DNA from: Deltaproteobacteria bacterium UBA2957 | GTDB taxonomy: Bacteria > Myxococcota_A > UBA796 | Length of the DNA stretch: 12,822 nucleotides | NCBI GenBank assembly: GCA_002348535.1 | Contig: DEBL01000361.1 | Span: forward strand, 1 to 12,822 | Direction: 5' to 3' | Shown here: in pieces, positions 6,096-12,822 of the stretch | How positions within the stretch are numbered: position 1 is the first letter of the stretch | How the letters are laid out: each line of letters begins with the position of its first letter | The notes under the pieces: generated by a model | The model's database searches: none | What the model saw: only the letters and a program-made list of their open reading frames with translations | What the model was told of the DNA's origin: nothing | Translations under genes and position numbers: made by a program

Positions 6096-9000
6096 TCAGT
6101 CGTCTTTGAGCGCGGACACCATCGCCTCGGCTTGGGCCCGATACCCCGGGTCGCGCGCTTCCTTGAACGCTTTTCGGGCCCAATAATGTGCATCTCGATT
6201 CTCACCGGCGTCGATCGATAGCTGGGCGAGGCCCAGCCATGCGGGCAGCGTAGCCTCTTCTTGGTTCGGCCATCGGCGAGCGAGTGCCCGCCATGCCGCT
6301 TCAGCACCGTCGGTGTCTCCCGCACCGATCAGGGCTTGCGCTCGCACCGTGGTCGCTGAGGCATCCCAAGCCGGTCCAAGGTCGATGGCGTCCTGCGGGT
6401 TGAGGCTGCGGACGGCGGTGGTCCAGTCCTGTTGCTCTGCGGCGAGTTGAGACCTCCGAATGGACGCCTCAAGGCGCACCTCTGGGTCGCCGTGCAAGAC
6501 GAGTTCGTCGAGAACGGTTGCGGCACCCACCAAGTCCTCCGTCAAGATCATTGCAGAAGCCATCCCGATTCCGGCCCATCCCTGCTGCCACGGTTCTCTG
6601 GCGACCGACTTTGCTTCGATAAAGAGTGGCAGAGCTTGGGCAGCTTGGTCTGCAGCGAGCAGCGCATCGGCCTGTCCCTTTAGGGCGGTAAAACGGGCAT
6701 CGGGGTGTTCTCCGGCTAGAGCAGCCAGTTCTTGCCAAGCCTCTTCCGCTCCGCGGTCTTGGGCTTCGCTAAGGGCGGTGGCTCGCGCGGCGAGAAGGCT
6801 TCGATACTCCGCTTCGTCGGGCGGGGAGAGGTCAGCGAGTTGCGCTATCGCGAGTCTGGGTCGGCCATTTCTGCGCTCGATTTCAGCTAGGCCCATGCCG
6901 GCATAGAATGACTCTGGTGAGTCAGCTTCCACCGCGTCGAGAACCAACTCAAACTGAGTGCGCGCTTCATCGAGTTGAGCGACATCAACCAGTGCTGATC
7001 CGAGCTCCACCAGCACAGTTGCGCGCTGTCGGTTGGTGATGGGCAGCGCCAGTGCTTGCTGCAGGTTCGAAATGGCGACGTCGCTTCGACCGTCTGTTCG
7101 CGCTTGTCCGGCAGCCTCGACGAAGGCCATCCATGCTACCTCCGGGATTTGTTCAGCAAGGGCGTCTCGTTCGGCTCGGGCAGCGGCGAGCGCGATGGGA
7201 TCATCCATCAGTTCCAGCGCGCGCATCTGCATGCTGAGCAGCGGAAGCCTCAACGCAGGCGTTGCGATTGCATTGAGGGCGAGTTTTAGCGGCTGAATCA
7301 TGAGTTGCGGCTGTTCGAGTTCGATCGCGCACCGCGCGATGCCCAAGGCAGCGTCTGTCCGCACATCGTGCGCAGGCGCTGTCTCGAGCACGGTCTGGTA
7401 TGAGGCCAATGCCGCCTGCCAGTCTTGGGCGCGCTCTCGAACCTCGGCGCACACCACTTGAGCAGCAGAAACAGCTGCGGGGTTTGGTGCAGAGTTGATG
7501 GCCGCGCTGCAAAGGCTCAATGCCTCCTCAAGGGCATTGACCTGACCCAAAGCGCTGATGAGGGCAAGTCGGGCTTCGGGCGCACTGATGTGGCCGGGTG
7601 GGAGCGCACCGACCAACTCTCGGCTGAGCGCCACGGCTTCGTCGTTGTCGCCGTCTTCGGTCGCCATGTCGCTGAGTTCTTGCAAGGCGCGCACCTTCCA
7701 GATGGCATCCACCTGTTGATCGGCGACTTGTCGGTAGAGGCTGCGCGCACGGGCTCGTTCAGCGGATGATCGGGCCACTTCAGCGAGTCCCAGCAGCCCT
7801 TGGACACGGGTCTCTTTATTTTCTGCATCGGCCAACGATCGGAATGCAGTGGCCGCCTCCTGACGCTTCCCGCCTTGGAGCAGCCCGTTGGCAACCAACA
7901 ACTCCAACTGAAGCCGGTCATGGGTGCTTGTGGGTTTGGCTAAGAGTTCTCGCCACAAGTCCAGCGCATCCCGCAACTCTCCCATCTGTGCAAGGCTTTC
8001 GCCGAGCCCAGCTTTTGCAGCCAACTGGATTGTCGAGGGGGTGTCACCAGCGGAGGCAAGAGACTCATAAATAGGAAGCGCTTCAGCCGCGTTACCTGCA
8101 TCCAGCAGTTGCCGAGCCTCCCCCAGCTTTGCGTGAGCCATGACCTCGGCCAACGCGTCCGGCGCAAGACTGGTCAACATGGTCTTGGCTTCGGCGGACT
8201 CCGTGTTCGATAGGACGACGGCCGCGAGAGAGATTCGCGCTTCATCAAGGGTTTCGGTGTCGAGTTCATCGATTGCAATCACTGCGCGGTAGGCCTCGAT
8301 TGCTCGCTCTTGGTGGTTTTCTTTCTCGGCAATTCGGGCCTGGACCAACAACGCTCGCCCCCGAATGCGGTCATCGTTTGTGCTCTTGAGGATGGTGGAC
8401 AAAAACTCAACCGCAGCGTCCGTTCTGCCTTGGCGAAGATGCAGATCGGCGATCGCCAAGGGGGCGGCCTGCGACGCAATTGAACCGGTGTCCGCTGCAG
8501 TGAGCACTCGCGTCCAAGTTCGAATCGCACCCTCGTGGTCTCCCGATCTGTCCTGTGTGCGTGCTCGGGTTTCCATGAGGCGAATTCGCAGGTCATCGGG
8601 CACTTCGAGGGACTCCGCTTGTTCAATTTCGCGCATTGCTGCCGTGGTGTCGCCGTTGTTGGTGTACAGCTCGGCCAAGGCAACATGGAGGTCCGCTTGC
8701 GTCTCCGACAGATCACCGAGTGAGGAGAATACGAGTTCCCGGGCGCTGGCATCCGTGACGCCAAGCGCGAGTCGGTTCTGGTCGTACAAGACCATGGCGC
8801 GCGCCCGTTGTTCGGTGGGCTGGTCGACCTCCGTCACCAACGGTTCGACGGTCTCGAGAGAGTCTGCCCAACGCTGGTGTTCGTTTAAGAATATCGCCAT
8901 TCTGAGCCGAGTCTCACTCGCGGCTTGCGGGAGCTCTTCAGCCGCGTCCAGCGCATCCACGAACAGAGATTCGGCTTGGTTGAGGTCACCGGAAGCTTCG

Positions 9001-10754
9001 GCCATGAGCGCGGCTTCGACCAAGTAACCCACGCGGTCTTCGGCACGGCGGGCAACTTCTGCGAGCTCGACATAGCGTTTGCTGGCTTCATTGGGGTTGG
9101 TGCCGCGGAGGTCTTGCGCGGCGACCTCAAGTTGAGCCGGGTTAATCACATCTTCTCCGGCAAAACGGGCTGCGAGGTAGGACACCATCCCGAGTGCGAG
9201 AATGCCGGTCCCCACCTGAATCGGTCGGGCCCCCAAGCGGCCCAGCAGGCGCTCGAGATGCAGTTCGTCGACCCGAGCACCCCGGTCACGCAGCATGTCC
9301 CGTTCCCGACTACCCAGACCAAGCACGCCGGTAAAATCGGCGTTCATCACGTTGGTGTCAGACCACCGAACGCCAGCGACATCGGCTTGGGTCAAAATGG
9401 CCCCGTCGAGTGTCGCGTCGACGAGGTCGACGTCGGGGAGGCGTGCCCCGCGTAGGTTTGCGTTTTTGAAAATCACCCCACGGAGGCGTGCGCCCCGCAG
9501 GTCAGCTCCGGAGAGGTTGGCGCCAGTGAAGTCGGTGCCCTGCAGATCCGCGTGTCGCATATCGGCGTCGACGAACGAGCCTTCGTGTGCGCTGGCCTTG
9601 GTCAGGATTGCGGAGCGCATGCGCGCACCCTCGCAGTTGGCATGATTGAGTAGCGCATCGCGCAGGTCGGTGTCGCGGAGCCGGGCACCAATGAGCCCCG
9701 CGCGGATGAGTTTGGCCCCGCGGAGGTCGGCCTTGTCTAAATTTGCCCCATCCAACGTGCACTCGGTGAGGTCCGCCTCCGTCCAGACTGCAAAGCTGAG
9801 CCGAGCACCTCGAAAATCGCGTCCGATAAGGGAGGCGCCGGGTCCACCCGGAAGCCGCTCTTGTACTTTGGCCGCTGCGGCTGCACGGGCCTGAGCGCGC
9901 CGCTCTCCTTCGGCCGCGCGGCGTGCCTGACGCTCGAGGGCCGTGGCGCGAAGGCGCTGCTGCACCTCGGTGCGGACTCGCGATGCCAGTTCTTGGCTTT
10001 GTTTTGCACCGCTTTTGAATCCCACCCGAGCCTGAGTGTTGAGATGCGCAGGGAGGCGTTGAACCGCCCCCCATGCGGATCGCATCACGGTCTGAAGCGT
10101 CGAGGCCCGGTCGATGAGCGGTTGGGCGCGGCGCAGTATGCGCTGCCAAAGGGGGGCGAAACGGTTGATGCCGAGGCGCAGGATTCCCCCCACGCCAACC
10201 GCGATAGAGCCTGCGGTCATGGCGATCAATGCCGCGAATCGGCCGGCGGCAAGCGGTGGTCTGGACTGGGCGCCGGCTTTTCGGAGTGCCTCAACGAGAT
10301 CGCCTTGCGTCCACCGGATTCGAGCCCCTCTGGCACTGGCTCCGGCGGCTGTAGCGTCGTCGAGCAGGGCCCCAGCGAGATCGGCTTCATCCAAGATTGC
10401 ACCGTCGAGGTTGGCTCCAGTCAGGTCGGCTCTGCGCAGGTCGGCGCCTCGAAGATTTGCGCCGCTGAGGTCTGCGCCCCTTAGGTTGGCCTCAAGCAGC
10501 ACCGATCCACGCAGGTCGGCACCGGTCAAGGCTGCGGCGAGCAGATTGGCCGACTCAAAATCAGCGTCACGCGCCTTGATGTTCGAGAGGTCAACGCGAG
10601 CGAGGCTCGCCTTGCGCAGCCGACAACCATGCAAGTGAGCATCTGTGAGTTGAGCATCATCGAGGATGATGGCTTCGAGGTTCGCCATTACAAGGTTGGC
10701 CCCTCGCAGGTCGCGGTTCGTCCAATCCTCGCCCGACATGCGCGCGCCCCGCAT
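6096..10754 (-). CDS. Giant membrane-associated protein: two pentapeptide-repeat domains plus long TPR-like domain
   Basis: From the ATG at 10754 the product is 1552 residues. Order: pentapeptide repeats at about 15-135, 24 pads in unbroken five-residue register; a hydrophobic Ala/Gly-rich segment at 173-192; an Arg-rich stretch to about 250; a charged Ala/Arg helix at about 255-300; a second pentapeptide domain at about 312-476, 33 pads in register; a hydrophobic helix at about 512-531; then about 1000 residues of TPR-like helical hairpins to the C-terminus (for example WADSLETVEPLV, GDHEGAIRTWTRVL, GRTDAAVEFLSTIL). Pentapeptide repeats fold as right-handed quadrilateral beta-helices and TPRs as helical scaffolds, so a scaffolding or tethering role is plausible but unproven. 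The start is uncertain: GTG at 10799 adds 15 residues and ATG at 10739 removes five. At 10754, GGAG is three bases upstream and AAGAGGA twelve. The gene stands alone, divergent from murA. I do not recognise the family. Confidence 0.88.
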   Translation of the reverse strand: MRGARMSGEDWTNRDLRGANLVMANLEAIILDDAQLTDAHLHGCRLRKASLARVDLSNIKARDADFESANLLAAALTGADLRGSVLLEANLRGADLSGANLRGADLRRADLTGANLDGAILDEADLAGALLDDATAAGASARGARIRWTQGDLVEALRKAGAQSRPPLAAGRFAALIAMTAGSIAVGVGGILRLGINRFAPLWQRILRRAQPLIDRASTLQTVMRSAWGAVQRLPAHLNTQARVGFKSGAKQSQELASRVRTEVQQRLRATALERQARRAAEGERRAQARAAAAAKVQERLPGGPGASLIGRDFRGARLSFAVWTEADLTECTLDGANLDKADLRGAKLIRAGLIGARLRDTDLRDALLNHANCEGARMRSAILTKASAHEGSFVDADMRHADLQGTDFTGANLSGADLRGARLRGVIFKNANLRGARLPDVDLVDATLDGAILTQADVAGVRWSDTNVMNADFTGVLGLGSRERDMLRDRGARVDELHLERLLGRLGARPIQVGTGILALGMVSYLAARFAGEDVINPAQLEVAAQDLRGTNPNEASKRYVELAEVARRAEDRVGYLVEAALMAEASGDLNQAESLFVDALDAAEELPQAASETRLRMAIFLNEHQRWADSLETVEPLVTEVDQPTEQRARAMVLYDQNRLALGVTDASARELVFSSLGDLSETQADLHVALAELYTNNGDTTAAMREIEQAESLEVPDDLRIRLMETRARTQDRSGDHEGAIRTWTRVLTAADTGSIASQAAPLAIADLHLRQGRTDAAVEFLSTILKSTNDDRIRGRALLVQARIAEKENHQERAIEAYRAVIAIDELDTETLDEARISLAAVVLSNTESAEAKTMLTSLAPDALAEVMAHAKLGEARQLLDAGNAAEALPIYESLASAGDTPSTIQLAAKAGLGESLAQMGELRDALDLWRELLAKPTSTHDRLQLELLVANGLLQGGKRQEAATAFRSLADAENKETRVQGLLGLAEVARSSAERARARSLYRQVADQQVDAIWKVRALQELSDMATEDGDNDEAVALSRELVGALPPGHISAPEARLALISALGQVNALEEALSLCSAAINSAPNPAAVSAAQVVCAEVRERAQDWQAALASYQTVLETAPAHDVRTDAALGIARCAIELEQPQLMIQPLKLALNAIATPALRLPLLSMQMRALELMDDPIALAAARAERDALAEQIPEVAWMAFVEAAGQARTDGRSDVAISNLQQALALPITNRQRATVLVELGSALVDVAQLDEARTQFELVLDAVEADSPESFYAGMGLAEIERRNGRPRLAIAQLADLSPPDEAEYRSLLAARATALSEAQDRGAEEAWQELAALAGEHPDARFTALKGQADALLAADQAAQALPLFIEAKSVAREPWQQGWAGIGMASAMILTEDLVGAATVLDELVLHGDPEVRLEASIRRSQLAAEQQDWTTAVRSLNPQDAIDLGPAWDASATTVRAQALIGAGDTDGAEAAWRALARRWPNQEEATLPAWLGLAQLSIDAGENRDAHYWARKAFKEARDPGYRAQAEAMVSALKDD
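9327..9821 (-). repeat. Pentapeptide-repeat array 2 (33 units, 15-bp period)
   Basis: Every fifth residue across this stretch is the central Leu, Phe, Met or another small or hydrophobic residue of an A(D/N)LxG-type unit, without a register break over 33 units. That is about eight turns of a four-sided beta-helix. It gives a visible 15-base period in the DNA, seen on the plus strand as recurring AGGTCGGC/AGGTTGGC blocks. Exceptions to a large hydrophobic centre include one Cys and one Ala. Confidence 0.85.
10356..10715 (-). repeat. Pentapeptide-repeat array 1 (24 units, 15-bp period)
   Basis: Twenty-four consecutive five-residue units near the N-terminus of the giant protein, about six beta-helix turns. 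All centres are Leu or Phe except one Ala. The register decays into small residues (ATAAGASARGARI) at the C-terminal edge. The most regular part reads RGADLSGANLRGADLRRADL. Confidence 0.85.
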
Positions 10755-11000
10755 GAACTCCGGTTGTCCTCTTGCAGATTGTAGCGGTCCGTTCGTCACC
10801 GCTCTATCGTAGCGCGACCAAGCGCTTCGGGGTGTCAGAGCATGGTGGTTCTTGCTCCCGCGGCATCCGTGTCATAAGCAAACGGGGCGGGCAGGGCGTC
10901 GCTCTTCGCGGCGCTGCGCAGTCATTTCTCCCCCCAAACTCGAAGGATCACGCGACGCGACGCCTCGTGTCTCGGTCACGCTCGATCCCCGAGGAGCATC
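10755..11000. other. Divergent intergenic region between the giant pentapeptide/TPR gene and murA
   Basis: About 246 bases hold the upstream control regions of both genes. I see the murA ribosome site at its right end and no convincing -35/-10 pair for either direction. An in-frame stretch at 10772-11008 on the plus strand is Arg/Ser-rich, overlaps the murA start and does not look coding. Confidence 0.5.
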
Positions 11001-12320
11001 ATGGATAAGTTAGTCATCGACGGCGGCGTTCAACTGAATGGAACGGTTTCAATCAGCGGCGCAAAAAATGCGGCATTGCCGATTTTAGTGGCGACGTTGT
11101 TGGCTCCGGGTGAGCACGAGCTTCACAATGTGCCTGAACTGGTTGATGTCAGCTTCATGTTGTCGCTGTTGGGTCGTGTCGGATGCCCTTCATTGGTGGG
11201 CATTGGTGGACGCCCCGATCGAGTGCGCTTGGACACCACGCGCCTTGCCTTCTGCGAAGCACCCTATGACGTTGTTCGGAAAATGCGGGCCAGTGTGCTC
11301 GTGCTCGGGCCACTCTTGGCCCGTTGTGGTGAGGCCCACGTATCGCTACCGGGCGGTTGCGCGATTGGGGTGCGCCCCATCGACCAACACTTGAAAGGCC
11401 TCGAGGCTCTCGGTTGCACCTTTCGGCTGGAGGGGGGCTACGTTCACGGTTCGGTGGAGCGTTTGGTTGGGGCCGACATCACCCTTGATGTCCCAACGGT
11501 GACCGGAACGGAAAACATCATGATGGCCGCCGTGCTGGCCGAGGGGATCACCACCATCCGAAATGCGGCGGCGGAGCCGGAAATTGTTGACCTTGCACGC
11601 TTCCTCCGTTCGATGGGAGCGCGCATCAAGGGCGACGGGACCGACACGCTGGAGATTGATGGGGTGCCTGCGCTGCGTCCGGCCCGGAAGCCGTACGCCA
11701 TCATGGGTGACCGGATCGAAGCCGGAACCTATCTGCTGGCTGGCGCAATCACGGGCGGCGATGTCACGGCCAAGGGAGCCCCCGTTGAAGACATGACCGC
11801 AGTGATCGAAGCACTCAATGAATCGGGCTGTTCCGTTGAGTGCACAGTAGACTCCATCCGAGTCAGTCGCTCGGGGCCGTTGTCCAGCGTCGCGATCTCG
11901 ACCCAGCCACACCCGGGGTTTCCCACCGATATGCAAGCGCAATGGGTCGCCCTGATGACCCAAGCTGGGGGATCCAGTGTCGTGCAAGAGAACATCTTTG
12001 AAAACCGTTTCATGCACGTGGCTGAGCTTCATCGAATGGGGGCCAATATTGAGTTGGCCGGCAACACAGCCACAATCCATGGGGGAGCCAAGTTGACCGG
12101 CGCTACAGTGATGGCCACCGACCTGCGTGCGAGTGCGTCGCTGATTCTTGCGGGCCTCGCAGCCGAGGGGACCACCGAAATGCTCCGGATCTATCACCTT
12201 GACCGCGGCTATGAGCGACTCGTCGGTAAGCTGGAACAACTCGGCGCTTCCGTCCGCCGTGTGTCCGAGGAAACGGCTGTAGCGGTCGGGGTATCGGTCG
12301 CGACCAGCGCCGTCGTATGA
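11001..12320 (+). CDS. murA: UDP-N-acetylglucosamine 1-carboxyvinyltransferase MurA
   Basis: This enzyme transfers enolpyruvate from phosphoenolpyruvate to UDP-GlcNAc, the first committed step of peptidoglycan synthesis in the cytoplasm. The 439-residue sequence shows the active-site set: Lys22-Asn23 in SGAKNAALP, Cys120 in PGGCAIGVRP (the proton-donor cysteine alkylated by fosfomycin, Cys115 in E. coli), Arg125, Asp310 in GFPTDMQAQ, Arg376 in TDLRASASL and Arg402 in DRGYERL. Because the active-site residue is Cys rather than Asp, the enzyme is predicted fosfomycin-sensitive. It is about 20 residues longer than E. coli MurA, mainly through a short Val/Ala/Ser-rich tail after the last conserved motif. 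The ATG at 11001 has GAGGAG five bases upstream. dnaG begins 7 bases after its stop, so the two are very likely co-transcribed. Confidence 0.98.
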   Translation: MDKLVIDGGVQLNGTVSISGAKNAALPILVATLLAPGEHELHNVPELVDVSFMLSLLGRVGCPSLVGIGGRPDRVRLDTTRLAFCEAPYDVVRKMRASVLVLGPLLARCGEAHVSLPGGCAIGVRPIDQHLKGLEALGCTFRLEGGYVHGSVERLVGADITLDVPTVTGTENIMMAAVLAEGITTIRNAAAEPEIVDLARFLRSMGARIKGDGTDTLEIDGVPALRPARKPYAIMGDRIEAGTYLLAGAITGGDVTAKGAPVEDMTAVIEALNESGCSVECTVDSIRVSRSGPLSSVAISTQPHPGFPTDMQAQWVALMTQAGGSSVVQENIFENRFMHVAELHRMGANIELAGNTATIHGGAKLTGATVMATDLRASASLILAGLAAEGTTEMLRIYHLDRGYERLVGKLEQLGASVRRVSEETAVAVGVSVATSAVV

Positions 12321-12322
12321 GG
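12318..12322 (+). promoter_or_regulatory. dnaG ribosome-binding site overlapping the murA stop codon
   Basis: TGAGG comprises the murA TGA plus two bases. Its GAGG serves as a Shine-Dalgarno five bases before the GTG at 12328. Ribosomes ending murA would sit on the dnaG initiation site, suggesting coupled translation. Confidence 0.6.
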
Positions 12323-12327
12323 TCCGC

Positions 12328-12822
12328 GTGATACCGGAAGAGGTTCTCAACTCCATCCGAGACCGTATCGATATTGTCGAGTTGGTCGGGGAGTCGGTCA
12401 CGCTCAAGAGAAAGGGGACGAGCTATGTTGGCCTCTGCCCGTTTCATAAAGAAAAGACCCCGAGCTTTAATGTGGTGCCTGGCAAAGGGATCTTTCATTG
12501 TTTTGGGTGCGGGGAGGGTGGAAACGCCTTTAAGTGGGTCCAAAAAACGCGGGGTGTTTCGTTTCCTGAGGCGGTCAAAGAACTCGGCCAGCGCGTCGGT
12601 GTCACAGTCGAAGACCGGCAGCTGACCGAGGTCCAAAAACGAAAAATTCAGCGTCGCGCCAATGTCTTTGAGGTGTGCGAAGCGGCCGCTGATTACTACC
12701 ACTCCACCCTGCTGACGCGGCCCGAGGGAAGGCCGGCACTTGATTACCTTCGGGGACGTGGCTTCACCGATGACACCATCAAAGCATTCCGTCTCGGGTT
12801 TGCGCCCGACCGATGGGATGGG
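12328..12822 (+). CDS. dnaG: DNA primase DnaG, N-terminal part (runs off the right edge)
   Basis: The frame from the GTG at 12328 is open for 165 codons to the window end. The N-terminus (IPEEVLNSIRDRIDIVELV) and the zinc-binding domain are typical of bacterial primase. The CHC2 zinc ligands are Cys37 and His40 in LCPFHKEKTPSF, and Cys58 and Cys61 in FHCFGCGEGGNAF. This domain recognises single-stranded template for RNA primer synthesis at the replication fork. The fragment continues through the start of the linker to the RNA-polymerase-like catalytic core (DYLRGRGFTDDTIKAFRLGFAPD). The catalytic TOPRIM residues lie outside the window. GTG is chosen because the protein aligns from its second residue with known primases and GAGG precedes it. 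It sits 7 bases after murA rather than in the classical rpsU-dnaG-rpoD order; whether rpoD follows cannot be seen. Confidence 0.97.
   Translation, partial: MIPEEVLNSIRDRIDIVELVGESVTLKRKGTSYVGLCPFHKEKTPSFNVVPGKGIFHCFGCGEGGNAFKWVQKTRGVSFPEAVKELGQRVGVTVEDRQLTEVQKRKIQRRANVFEVCEAAADYYHSTLLTRPEGRPALDYLRGRGFTDDTIKAFRLGFAPDRWDG

Noticed and set aside
5942..6325. N-terminal extension of the propeller lipoprotein to 6325
   Set aside because: It is Arg/Pro/Thr-rich without a domain, overlaps the 3' end of the giant gene, and the lipoprotein signal peptide with a good ribosome site starts at 5941.
9327..9821. 15-bp periodic DNA as a CRISPR-like or iteron array
   Set aside because: The period is explained by pentapeptide codons in a continuous frame, and the units are diverged without constant spacers.
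9327..10715. Pentapeptide arrays as a Qnr/MfpA-type gyrase-protecting protein
   Set aside because: Qnr-like proteins are about 200-residue stand-alone dimers; these arrays are embedded in a 1552-residue membrane-associated protein.
10772..11008. Plus-strand 78-codon open frame upstream of murA
   Set aside because: It overlaps the murA start, has no ribosome site, and is an Arg/Ser-rich low-complexity product.
11346..12407. Minus-strand open frame of 353 codons opposite murA and the start of dnaG
   Set aside because: It is antisense to two core genes whose active-site motifs are intact, and its composition is shadow-like.

Overview
The window suggests a diderm, moderately GC-rich bacterium. 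I see two lipoprotein signal peptides, a periplasmic OmpA-family peptidoglycan-binding protein, a secreted TPR protein, MurA and DnaG. One lipoprotein has a long Ala-Asp dipeptide linker and the other a short Thr/Gly/Asp-rich linker. Both are common in the former Deltaproteobacteria (Myxococcota, Bradymonadota and relatives), so I infer that kind of organism. No rRNA, tRNA, CRISPR array, transposase or integrase is visible.

Layout. At the left edge (1-186, +) is the C-terminal end of a probable PD40/TolB-like propeller protein. It runs tail-to-tail into an exported OmpA/MotB-domain protein (178-1203, -), and their 3' ends overlap by 9 bases. Divergent from that is a well-recognised ALDH7-family (antiquitin-like) aldehyde dehydrogenase (1265-2779, +). 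Its stop codon shares a base with the start of a 58-residue single-helix membrane peptide (2779-2955, +). Next comes a monocistronic lipoprotein with an Ala-Asp repeat linker (3088-3948, +), which has a strong ribosome site, a plausible promoter and a textbook terminator. An exported TPR-type protein (4023-4937, +) begins just after that terminator. It converges with a lipoprotein that reads as a seven-bladed beta-propeller (4967-5941, -).

The largest object is a protein of about 1550 residues on the minus strand (6096-10754). It combines two separate pentapeptide-repeat beta-helices, two candidate membrane segments and about 1000 residues of TPR-like helical repeats. I do not recognise this architecture as a named family, and it is the main candidate for something undescribed. 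Divergent from it are two core genes, murA (11001-12320, +) and, 7 bases later, the 5' part of dnaG (12328 to the right edge, +).

Most genes between the aldehyde dehydrogenase and murA encode envelope-targeted proteins of repeat architecture (propeller, TPR, pentapeptide, low-complexity linker). They do not form one operon: strands alternate, and terminators or convergent ends separate them. Any shared role is inference. The core genes (ALDH7, murA, dnaG) are confident. The roles of the repeat proteins cannot be assigned from sequence alone.
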